A DNA stretch of 64,000 nucleotides from Myotis daubentonii (taxonomy: Eukaryota > Chordata > Mammalia > Chiroptera > Vespertilionidae), in NCBI RefSeq assembly GCF_963259705.1, contig NC_081847.1, positions 70,205,754 through 70,269,753 of the forward strand, in the 5' to 3' direction. Shown piece after piece: positions 39,401 through 52,863 of the stretch (within the stretch, counting starts at the first letter, position 1; each line of letters starts with the position of its first letter). The notes below the pieces were generated by a model, which made no database searches, had not been told where the DNA came from, and worked only from the letters and a program-made list of their open reading frames with translations. The position numbers and the translations under genes were made by a program.

Positions 39401-42090
39401 AACTGGGTGGAGGGGAGTTATCGGAGGGAAAAGAGGAACAAATGTAATAATCTGAACAATAAAGATTTAATAAAAAAAATTTTGGGTGTCATAATTTACA
39501 TCTTCTTATATCATGTATTCCTAAACAAATTATTATAGCCACAGCAAATTTTGTTTTTCCTTTAACTTTTCTGCTATAGTTGAGTGGTTAACACACTACT
39601 ATATTACTACTATATTATAGTATTCTCAATCTGACTATATACGTTTGCCAGTGTGTTAAATATTATCATATGTTTTCATGTTACCAGTGAGTGTTTATTT
39701 CAGGTTGAAGAATTACTTTCAGCATTTCTTATAAGGCAGGTCTAGTTTGATGAACTCCATCCATTTTACTAGGGAAAGTCCTTATCTTGCCTTCATTTCT
39801 GAAGGACAACTTTGCTGGGTAAACTACTCTTTGTTAGTGGTATCTTTCAGCATTTTGATCTATCACCCCATTCTTTCCTGGCCTGCAGAGAGTCTGCTGG
39901 GAAATGCACCGATAGCCTTATGAGGATTCCCTTGTATGAGAAACACGTTATTCTCTTGCTGTTCTAAAATATTTCTTTCTTTGATTTATTCAGTGAAGAA
40001 AATCAATTTGGATTGAAATTTGTGGGTGACTTATTAGCTTTATGAACTTAGCTGTCCAAATATCTGCCCTACTTTGTGCACTTCTCAGCCAACATTTCTT
40101 TAAATAAGCTTTTATCCCTTTCTCGTTCTTTTTTTTCAGCTGAAACTCCATTGATGTATGGATTATTTCTTTTAATGGTGTCCCATAAGTCCTGTACACT
40201 TTCCTCATTCCTTTTCATTTTTTTTCTTTTTGCTCCTCTGACTGGATCATTTCAATTGATCTGTGTTCTAGCTAATTTTGTTTTAGCTAACCTCTGCTTG
40301 GCCAAGTGTGTTTTTGAAACTCTCTATTGAATTCTTCAACTCCAAAATTTCTGTTTGGTTCTTTTTTTTTTTCATCTTCTCTATGATTTGTTGAACTTCT
40401 CTTTTTGTTCTTGTACTGTTTTTCCAATATTGTTAGCTTGTTTATCTGTGCTCTCTTCTAGCCCTCTCAGATCTTCAGAACAAATTGTTGGATTCCTTGC
40501 TGGGCAGTTCCTGTATCTCCACTTCTTTGGGGCCACTTACTGGAGGTTTACTGTATTCCTTTGGTTCCCTGACTCTTCACGATCTCTGTAGCCCTGCTTA
40601 GGTGTGTGAGCATTTGAAGTAGTCACTGCTTCCACACTTTATTAACTGACTTCAGTAAGGGAAGACTTTCACCTGCAGGTGGAGTCAGGTGGAGCATGCT
40701 GTGACCTTGGGTTTAGTGGTGCAGGGTCCCCGAGGGCATGTGATGGCACCGAGTCCAGAGGGGTGTGATGTCGCTTTGGCTCAGGCTGCAGTGGCTGCAA
40801 AGGCTGTTGGGGATCCTCAGAAGCACCTCCAGGTCCAAGGGAGGCAGTGGTGGTGGCCAGAGCTGTGATGTGCTTACACTTAACTGCAGGTACCAGTGTA
40901 GTAGGAGGGGCCAGTTGCAAACACATGCAGTGATGGGGTCCAGAGCATGGAGCAAGAGCCAGAGCCAACTGTGGGCTAATTGGCAGCTGCAGGGGCCCTG
41001 GCAACTGGTGTACACTCCTGTGGCTGCTGGGCCTCACCAAGGGCTCGTGGCAGTGGAAGCCTCTGATGGGAATTGGACCAGGGGTGTGCAATTGTACCGC
41101 TGGAGGGGCTATCTGCCAGTGAATGCAGTGATACTGGCCACGAAATGTAGACAGACAGGGCCTGATCCAGGACTACAAGCAGCTGCAGGGGCCTGGCTGT
41201 CAGCATGCTCTTCCATGATGGCACAGTCCCCCCATCCCCCGCCCTGAGTGTGGGGACTGCAGTGGCGGCTGGTGACAGGTGTTAGACTGGCAGCATGCAA
41301 GTGCACAGCTGGAAGGTCTCTCCTCCCCACGCACACTGCCGTGGGCATCAGCTGCAGGGGTCTAGATTGGCATCTTTCAGTCATGCAGCCTCACAGGCCT
41401 GGACTGGCTGCCAGTACAGCCCTGAGACTCCAGCAGGGGCAGGGGGTAGGGAGCAGCGAGGCCCTCAGATGCTGGTGTCAGTGACCGCAAATGCCTGGGG
41501 GGCCAACACTACTGACATCTGTGGATGTCTGTGGCGGCTGGGCTGCGCTGCTGGCCAGGAGTCTCCCCAGTGGTGAAATCTGCTGGGTTTGCCTGCAGAG
41601 CAGGTCACTGTTTACCGCTGTCACTCGTACCAGGTGCTGCTGCCCATCGATCGCCCTGCTTTTCTGCCCTGTGGCCAGCTGTCTGTATAGGTCTCCGCTT
41701 TGCCCGTCTGGGTGTGAGGCCAACTTCCCCAGCCTTCCCAGGAGCCACACAGAGGTCTGGCTTTGGTTTCATCCCACTCTTCCTTTCCTGATGAGGGGAA
41801 CTCTTTCGAGCTGGGAGGTTTCCTCCTGGCACCAAGCAATGCCAGCGTGGGGAATGGGATGCTGCCGGCAAAATGCAGCTCTTCTTCCTCCTCTTCTCGG
41901 CGGGTTTCTCCATGTTTTTCTTCCACTGTGTTGCTGGAGATTCCTTTTTTAAACTTCCTTCTTGAGAGTATGACAGGAGTCCCCTTTTTGCTGAAGCTTT
42001 TTACGTGGACGCCAGATTCTCCTGGAGCCTCGTGTTCATAGATAACTGTCCAACTGCTGATCTCTGTGGGGGGACGGAGACAACATGTCA
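36460..42090 (-). mobile_element. Old L1, minus strand, split by HAL1 copy 1
   Basis: L1 sequence in antisense is clear at 36560-37287 and 39492-40600 (for example GGAAAGTCCTTATCTTGCC, GTGTCCCATAAGTCCTG). The part 40640-42090 is GC-rich and probably the L1 5' UTR, but this is less certain. Confidence 0.6.
37288..39476 (+). mobile_element. HAL1 (half-L1, ORF1 only), copy 1
   Basis: 5' UTR starts CTGAGAAACCAAGATGGCGG. A broken ORF1 (about 38172-39168) shows the L1 ORF1p core, with RIIGVPEDEREQDIENLFEE and [18 protein letters not shown] short 3' UTR ends in AATAAAGATTTAATAAAA. No ORF2 lies between. The flanking 15-bp duplication AAATTTTGGRTGTCA (37273-37287, 39477-39491) shows a complete insertion by L1 machinery into an older minus-strand L1. 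Confidence 0.88.
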
Positions 42091-43310
42091 TATTTTGTTG
42101 ATATCACTCTGTATCCATATTTTTTGATATGTCATATTTTCATTTTTCAGTGCAAAATATTTTCTATTTCCTATCATGATTTCATTTTGACCCATGGTTC
42201 CTTAGAACTGTTTTGCTTAATATTTAATCAGATGGAAATTTCTTCTACTTTATTTTATTTATTAGTTTGATTTCAATTTATTGACATTGTTGAGATGTTT
42301 TTTAAAGAAAAATGTATATATTTCAGTCATTCTGAGTTCTTTTTTATATAAGTTGATTATATGGAGTCACCTTTTTATTTGTAATTTGAACCTTGTGTAT
42401 TCTGCCCAGCCTCTGTGGCTCAGTGGTTGAGGATCAACCTATGAACTAGGAGGTCACAGTTCGATTCCATGTCAGGGCACATGCCCAGGATTACATGCTT
42501 GATCCCCAGTATGGGGCGATCCCCAGTGTGGGGCAGGCAGGAGGCAGTCAATCAATGATTCTCTCTCATTGTTGATTTTTCTATCTCCCTCTCCCTTTCT
42601 CTCTGAAGTTAATGAAAAAATATTTTTAAAAATCTTCTGTGTTCTTACTGATTTCTTTGGGGGGGGGGGGGCGGGTTATTATTCCATCAGTTACTGAGAG
42701 AGGTCTGTTAAATTGTCTGCTGGCAATGGCAGGCCAATTTACTTGGGACAAATCCTTCCAGTAAAGCTAAAATGAGATCCCCTGAGGCACTCCCAGCCCA
42801 CATCTTTGCATGCCAACCTCCTCCTACTTCTGCAGCTTCCAGTGGGTCAACTGCAGGCTTTGAAACAACACAATCAAGTGCAAAGGCTCTTGATGTTCTT
42901 TAGTGCACCTGGGGTCTAATGAGAATGTTCTATCTACCAGGTGGCCCCAGAGTTTTTCTCACTGCTTTTTGTGGGTAACTGCTCAGCTGCAACAGTTGAC
43001 TGATTGTGTCCTGAGGCAATCACCCCCTGCTTGTCCAGGAGAACACTAAGACCTGTCCTCTTTCACCACCTCCATGGACACTCTTTCTGCCCAGTGCCCC
43101 TCCCAACCCTATTCCCCACAACCCCCCCATTTTAAGCACATCTCTGGCCACTGGAACAGATGTATTTTAGGAAACTCAAGCACAGAGGCATTTGAGAAAG
43201 AGATCTGTATATCCATTTGCAATCAACTCACTGAGTGAACTTGGGTACGTTCAGCCACTCATCTGTGCCTGTTTGTTCTCCTTTGCTGAATTTATCCAAC
43301 AATACTTGTG
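41675..43310 (+). repeat. Segmental duplication copy A (continues to right-hand limit of comparison)
   Basis: Directly oriented, highly similar copy of 62395-64000, including a VES-type SINE at the same position. Differences include a 55-bp inverted piece (41717-41771) and a deletion of roughly 25 bp in copy B near 63390. Copy B runs off the window, so the true length is unknown. Confidence 0.9.
42412..42634 (+). mobile_element. VES-type SINE within duplication copy A
   Basis: TCTGTGGCTCAGTGGTTGAG head; tail GAAAAAATATTTTTAAAAAT. The same insertion is at 63115-63344 in copy B. Confidence 0.85.
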
Positions 43311-43409
43311 CTCTGTAGCTTTTGTGGGTATGATAACAGGGACCAAAAACAAAAACTTGACAAATTGGGACATGCTAACATCCTAGAGCTTAGTACCAAA
43401 TTCATGATC

Positions 43410-43831
43410 TGTTGTGCCCAGATTTCAAGGTTCCCAGGACCCCCAGGGAGCCCGTCAGTCCGATGAAAAAGCAAAGAGTCCTTCATTTCGAACTAGTTCG
43501 GCTCCCTGACCACACTCACTGATGCAACGGTAGCCCAGTGGCCGAGAGAGCGAGGCCTGATGGGATTGTGGGTTTTATAGTAAGAGCAGGGGAGGGGACT
43601 GTGGGCCCCGCTGATTGGCCAGGCACGAGTGGGGTCTTGGTACACAGGATGTGGTCATCTCTATGGCGCGTACGTCCCCTGATTGTCATTGGTTAGTTTA
43701 AAGAAATCCTGGGTGTGGCCAGCAGGGGCCTGGGATTCCGGGAAGAAGGCACTCTCCTGAGCACATGGCGGCGGCCCCAAAAATGGAGGACCCAGGGCAA
43801 GATGGAGAGCGCAGTCCTAGTCCCCCCCCAC
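43410..43831 (-). mobile_element. ERV LTR (class I type), minus strand, adjoining CREBZF fragment
   Basis: On the minus strand the segment starts TG, has a TATA box (CTATAAAACCC), an AATGAAGGACTC-type R region and ends GGGCACAACA. It is the same family as 30868-31281. No internal viral genes are present. The four bases on each side do not match, so the copy has been rearranged or is not a simple solo LTR. Confidence 0.78.
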
Positions 43832-44155
43832 AGGGCGAGCTGAGCCCGGGCTCCAGGGGCCAGTCCGGTTGCTGGGGGTCCAGCAGATCGACCAGTTCCA
43901 GCCCAGACAGGAAGTCCACGTCCTCCGTCTCATTCCCGGGGGCGCCGGCGATCACCTCCTCCTCCATCTCCTCGAGCGAGGGCACGCACTGCGCCCCGCC
44001 CCACCGCCGCTGCGGCTGCCGCCGCGTGGATCCGGTCGGGGGGCGGTGGGCGGTGGCAGCCTGCGCCGGGCTCCCGCAGTGGGCTGGGGAGTCGGTGCCC
44101 GAGGCCGCCAGCAGCGTGGTCAGGCCCCGCGACGACTCGACCTTTCAGATCTAAC
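43832..44155 (-). pseudogene. CREBZF: CREBZF (Zhangfei) processed pseudogene fragment, N-terminal part
   Basis: GC-rich minus-strand segment whose translation contains [20 protein letters not shown] and then [19 protein letters not shown], followed by LEPGLSSP. I recognise this as the acidic N-terminal region of CREBZF, a bZIP transcription factor that binds HCFC1. Upstream, [15 protein letters not shown] matches the protein start, but the initiator codon is not intact and the frame is shifted between the two parts. The bZIP domain is absent. The fragment stops where an ERV LTR begins (about 43831). No intron is visible, fitting a retrocopy. It is non-functional as CREBZF. Confidence 0.8.
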
Positions 44156-46911
44156 CTTGTTCACAACTTCTATATTTCATTCTGTCAAGGAGGAAAAAGA
44201 ACTTTTCCTTTTAGGTATCTCAATTTCTCATCATCCCTCAAGGTAGGACCAAGCATCTTTTCTTCCAGGAAGTCTGATCCCATGACCCATAGTAACCCCC
44301 TGTCTTCTACACCTTAAAGCACTGACCACATATCCCATGGATCCCTTCTTAGCATGCCCTGTCCTGCTTCCTACTTATGTGCATCATAAGACTTCACCCT
44401 TCCTTGAGTTATATGCCAACAGAGAGAGTTCATGACATCTCCACTCACATGGAGTGGCCCTTGTCGCAAGCCTGGGCACATGGTAGGCTCTCTATAACCC
44501 TCTGAAGGTTGCTTACTCTTTCCAGGAGCATTTACATTTGAAAATGTCCCTGTTGTATCCCAAATGATTGGATAAATAATGGTAACAAATTAGGCATTGC
44601 CTAAGAAGAGAATCTGGGGAGGCCAATGGCATTTTCTTTCAATTCAAGACCAGTGGTGCTGTCACCTTTAAGGAAGGTTGCACTTCCAAGGGTTAGTGAA
44701 AAGTAGCCTCATCTTGTGGGAATCTGCTAGGATCACAGCCTGAGATAAAAGGAGAAAGGCTGCACCAAGGGACAATGCTTTCTATAGCCGTAAGAACATC
44801 TACATATAAGCAGTTCCCACAGAATTTAGTCAATAAACAAAAAGAGATAGAGCCAGGAGTCTTGGCTAAGGAGATCAAGCCTCTAAAGGCAAGAAGGCAA
44901 AGAGATCTGTAGTGGGAGGCAGGGGTTATCCTCGCAGGTAAAAGAGGAGAGGGACAGCAGACAGTTCTGGAGCTGTGCAAGAATGTGGGAAGCCTCCTAT
45001 TGTCTTCTCTAGCTGAGAGGTGTGGAGAAGGAGCCCGGAAGGCTGATGACCCTTGTAGCCCTGGCAAAGGTCAGGGCTACGCACTCACTGTTTAGTTGAG
45101 ACAATGGTAGCTGAAGCAATTTCCCCAGCAGATAGTTATGTAAATCCTTACTGATAAGATAGTCTGCCTGTTACTGGAACTTGCCTGTGTAAGGGCTGTG
45201 GGTGTATCCCAAACTCAATAAAAGGATGGAGAGGCCTGAGCACCAGTGGAGTCTGTCCTTTTGGAATGGGCTCTTGCCTGGCCCCCCAATTTCCAAATTG
45301 TTTCCTGTCTCCTCTCTTTCATTTGTGTGAGGCCCCTCTTCCAAATCCTGAACCCTGAAACACGAGGGATGTGGGGGAAACCCATTACAGATCCTGGGGT
45401 TTGGATAAATCAGGTAGGCCTGCAAGTGGAAAGTGGGAACCCTGGGGCTAAGATAGAGAGGCAAGGGTCACCAGGTTGGTTTGGATACTGGGACTGGGGA
45501 GGCATAGTCTCCTACCACCCGTGTCCCTAAAGTTTGGGAGTCCACAGTTCTCCAGGACCTCTTGACGAGGGAAAGATGCTTCCTAGAACCTACCCATTTC
45601 TTGGAGACACATGCAGACATTTCCACAGACGGCACTGCAATGATGACCACTGGACATTCCCAACTGTAACTGGCATTTTGTTGCACATTCCTCCACCATG
45701 GAAACTCTCATGCAGTGTTTCAATTTCAACTTTGATAAAACCGAGAAAAACATACACAAGCAGCTGGTAAAACTGAGGAAAAAATACACGAGCAGCATCT
45801 CCCAGAAGGAGAGGTATGTGTGTGTTTTGTTTTTTTTTTTACTGTTATTGGCACCTTCAAGGACGCATGACCCACTTCATTGATTTCCCTTCTTCCTCTC
45901 CCTATCTCAGTTATCTGGGTGACCCTTTGGTTCTTTGAGAAAAGATCCAGCTCTCACCCCCCTAACAAACCAGTCACTATAAAGTCTCCCCCAAAGAATT
46001 TGAGCTCAGAAAACACGAGTCCTGAAACCGAGTTTCCAGAGCAGTCACAGTCTGGGGAAGCAATATGGGCAGGAAGGCCTGCCTTGCGTTACCTGAAATC
46101 TCAAGAGTAATATTACCCAGGTAAAACTGCCCAGGAAGGCAGACCTGACCTGGCAAGAATCGTAGGGTACTGCGGATTCTGGAAGCTCAGGGTACCCACT
46201 CTGAGGGCAGAAACACTTTCTCTAATGACAGATGCCAGCTTCTCACCTGGGGAGGGAGGGGTGCTTGTTCAATTGGCCAGAGGGATGCTGAGGCCAGGGT
46301 CTTAGATCTTGGTTGAGGAGTCTGGCTTTGCATCAGTAGACTGCTCAGAGACTGCCATGTGTTCCCCAAATTCTCCTTTCTGTTGTTCTTGGGCATATAG
46401 GTAAGCAATATTTCTTAGTCTCCTTTGCAAATAAGTGGGACCATATGACTACATTATGGCAAACAGAATGTGGATAGAAATAATGAACTGCACTTGTAGA
46501 CCTGGCCCTTAAAAACCTTCTGTTAGAGCCTCCATGCTACATTTCTTCTCCCATCTGCTGGCCGGATACAGAGGAGGTCCTGGGAGAGGTGGTGGAGCTA
46601 TAGATAGATGGAGCCAGTGTCCTTGAATAATGGTACATGTGGCTGTTTACTGACCATTCTCAGTGAAATGTATTGTGAATGAGATCTACTCTTCCTGTGT
46701 CAACCCCATGATATTTTTATAAATATCTGTGTTTTTGCTAAAGCTGTGGGCTTACTTGCCTAATACCTAGGTCTAACTGAATGTAGAGTTGGCTGCCCGT
46801 GCCCATGATGGGACGGAACAACTGATGGGACCATTGGGGATTATAATAAGAGAAATTAGGTCACATGGATGGAGTACAAAAGAAAGCAGAGCCCTCAGGT
46901 GGGTATAAGGG
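44156..46911. other. 3' flank of WFDC9; short candidate ORF and possible old LTR
   Basis: 45698-45806 is an ATG in an ideal CCACCATGG context with a lysine-rich frame and a GTATGT donor (see findings). 45060-45370 has an LTR-like AATAAA followed by a pyrimidine-rich end, but no boundaries that I can defend. Confidence 0.3.
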
Positions 46912-46917
46912 TTTATT
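46912..46917 (-). terminator. Poly(A) signal of WFDC9
   Basis: AATAAA on the minus strand, about 125 bp after the exon 3 stop codon. Confidence 0.72.
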
Positions 46918-47042
46918 TGGCACAGACTTGAGCCTTCTCAGGATAGAGAGGTCAAGGAAAGAATAGAGAGGAGCCCATGGGTATTGCAACAGGGAGCCAG
47001 GCTGCACTCTTCTCAGACCTTGGAGGCATCCTCCTGCCCCAC

Positions 47043-49735
<2,693 letters not shown>

Positions 49736-49985
49736 GGTCGTCTCTGTGTGTGTTTGGGTTAAGTTCTGGCACCAGACAGGTCTTCTCCAAATGCTGCTAG
49801 AGGTAGAAAAGGAATCAAGGAGAAGAGGACAGGAAAGAGAGAGAAAGTGCTTGTGAGTATTGTTATTGTTTCTCCTAATTTCCTTTTCACCCTCAGGCAC
49901 CTACAACATATCAAGCTAGGCATTGGCTTCCCCTGACTCCTTTCCCATCTCACATTACACACAGCTTCCTTTCCATATTATTTTT

Positions 49986-50200
49986 TTAAATATATTTTAT
50001 TGATTTTTTACAGAAAGGAAGGAAGAGAGATAGATAGTTAGAAACATCGATGAAAGAGAAACATCGATCAGCTGCCTCCTGCACATCTCCTACTGGGGAT
50101 GTGCCCACAACCCAGGTACATGCCCTTGACCGGAATCGAACCTGGGACCTTTCGGTCCGCAGGCCGACGCTCTATCCACTGAGCCAAACCGGTTTCGGCT
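49986..50200 (-). mobile_element. VES SINE, young, with target duplication
   Basis: Flanked by CCATATTATTTTT at 49973-49985 and 50201-50213. About 250 bp upstream of WFDC9 exon 1. Confidence 0.9.
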
Positions 50201-52848
50201 CCATATTATTTTTAAATGTATTGCTATTTTTCTATTAAAAAGCAATAAATATTCAAATTTTATAATTTCTAAGACACAAATAAAATAAAAAGAAAATGAA
50301 TAAGCATTAGGAATTCTACTACCCACAGATAAGCAGTATATGTGTATTCCTTCATCTTTTAGTCATTATTTTTATAAAATTAGAATAATAGAACACAGTG
50401 AGTGGACTGATTTTTTTAAGAGCATTTGTAACCAGATGATCTAATTTAGTCAAGACCCTAAAATAAAGAGTACCAAAGGGATTCCAGGCTGAGTGATGAG
50501 GTGCATCACTCAACAAGACTTGAGAAAAGATGATGGCCAACAGCTATTCAAGGGACTCCTAAAACTCTCATCTACATAGATGGTGTAAATGCCACATTTA
50601 GGCATGTGAATCATTGACTCAGTGACTTTGAAGCAAATTGGATTTAGGTGACTTGAGGAGAGATAAGAGCAAGAAAAGATGATTGTGGAGATAGAGAAAG
50701 AGAAAATCCCTTAAAATGTAAGAGATCAGTTGTTTGGGGGGCTACCATTCTTAGACACTATATATGACCTGCAATCTACTTCATTCCTAACCCACAGCCT
50801 TGCCAACTTGTCTTGGCATAGCTTGATGAAGGAAAATTGTCAAGTTAAGGTGTTTAGGTTTCATTTACCACTGGGCAATGTTTACATCAAAGGCTCTAAC
50901 TTAATTGGTGAAGCTCCAGGCCAAAGAACCATCTCTGAGCTTGGTGGTCTTCCAAAATCCTATAAATCACTTGCAATGTTTTGCGCAGGAAAGCCAATGA
51001 GCATAGACTGTTCCTGAGTGTGGCTCAGAGTCTTCTTCTGATCCTCCGAAGGCACCAGCACAGAGCAAGACAAATGTGCAAAGCAGGTAGCCTGTTAACC
51101 ACTTACAGGTGAGGGTATAAGGTCTGAGGGAACTGGATAAAGATGAGCATGGATTGGGATGGCTTCTGGATTTCTGGCACCTGCCTTTTGCTCAAAGAAG
51201 GAGGAAGACTGGCACTCAGTGACAGAAACACAATAATTCCAAAGCTGTTTATTGGTATTCAAAAGGATCATCTAGACCTGAGTTGTTCAAAGCTCTGAAG
51301 TTTGTTCATTTAAAAGGCCTCCTGCTTAGTTCAGTTTTCTGGGTTTCCTACTTGTCCTTGAAGGATTATCAGTACTTGGGGATGCCCAATCCCCTTCTTT
51401 GCACAACTCAATGTACTAAATACAGAGTTCTGGGTGAATTCTTTAGCCATCCTGAGGTAAAGTATAGACAACGAAAAGGTCTCTGAGTATCACAAAAACA
51501 CAGAACTACAGCTCCCCACAAAATTCAGGATTAGGGGGCTTTCCAGATAATGTTAAAGGAGAGAAAGTGTTGAATTCAAGTCAGGAATGCTGGTGTCTTC
51601 TTTCATCTCTGCCCTTTTTACCTATGGGACCTCAGGCAGGTCATATCACCTCTATCTCCCCGTCTTATTTGAACAACAGAGACAATGATCCCACCTCACA
51701 GGAATAATGTTGACATCACCTGAGCAGGGAACTCATCCAAGCAAGCCACAAATAAAATCTTATGCCTCAACACCCTTACCCCACCTACCTCCAAAGGTCT
51801 CTGCGTTGATTGTCTGCAGTTACTGGCTGACAGTTCTTTTAGCTGGACTCTTCTTACATGGGGAGGGGAAAGGAGGTTGTGTCCTGGAACAAGGAGAAGA
51901 AGAGCCGAAAAACAAAGGTCAAAGGCCTAGAACTTAATGATTTGGTAGCGGCAGATCTTTACGTTCTGCCCAGGAACTACATGTTGGCCATATCACCAAC
52001 TGTTTCCTTCAATACTCACCCATCCAGAAGTAATGGATTTTCTTTGATGTGAGCAGTAGCTCCTACTAAACTAGGAGGAACATTGTGTACCTAGGTTGCA
52101 GCTACCCCCAACAGACCGCAGTCTAGAGTCTTTATCTAATCCATATGAGTCTATCCATAGGTTGGGAGTGGAAGATGCTTTGACTTGTGAAGGCAATTGA
52201 AGGCCTCAGCCTCTCCTGTATTGATTCTCCTTTGCTAATGAAAGCATTTTATCATCTCCACCACACGCAGTGTGGCTTTTATGTGGATAAAAAGGGACAC
52301 ATATGGAAGTACTTTAGAAGATAGATTTGGTTCACCAAATATCAAAGAGTTACATTATATTGGCCATACATTGAAGCTCAGTGGAAAACAGAAGAGTCAA
52401 GGGGACAAGGGCCAGGGTCTACCAAGGGCACAGACCTCCTTCCCCCAAAACCTTGTCCACAGGTATGTTTTATACAGGCAAGAAATATTCATTTGTGAGT
52501 GATTTCCCCGGGCCTTGTTGGGTGTCTTGAGCAGCAAGAAATATTTACCAGGATTCCGGAGACTTGGCAGAGGAGAGTGGACCAGTACAGACACAAAAGG
52601 CAGAATTTAGGGACCTAGGGACTGAAAACAGTGCCAAACCTCAATAATTGAATTATGGATTTCTACATATCAGCCTCATGCTCTGTGTCTGGCCCAGAAG
52701 TTAGGGGATTTTGATGGTTTGCTTGAGGTGCACAGACACTGACAAGTACCAAGAAGCTTCTCTCAGGATTCCTTCTGTTCTTGGTTCTGGATCATATATA
52801 TGGAACTGCAGAGAGCTATGCAGAATTTAGAACAATATCTTCTTATGT
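50201..52848. other. WFDC9/WFDC10A intergenic, no gene recognised
   Basis: Apparently unique sequence with short frames and no cysteine-rich exon visible. Confidence 0.4.
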
Positions 52849-52863
52849 AAAATGCAGTCTCCT

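Noticed and set aside
40669..42091. Several overlapping 80-160 codon frames on both strands
   Set aside because: GC-rich sequence, probably an old L1 5' UTR, with frames open on both strands and no recognisable motif.
41675..43310. Reading the 41.7-43.3 kb repeat as an ordinary dispersed element
   Set aside because: It shares a SINE at the identical internal position and the same unique flanks with copy B, which fits a segmental duplication better.
43765..44246. 129- and 125-codon plus-strand frames in GC-rich DNA
   Set aside because: They are antisense shadows of the minus-strand CREBZF pseudogene fragment.
46187..46408. Minus-strand frame next to the WFDC9 3' end
   Set aside because: It lies beyond the WFDC9 polyadenylation signal, with no cysteine pattern or splice sites.
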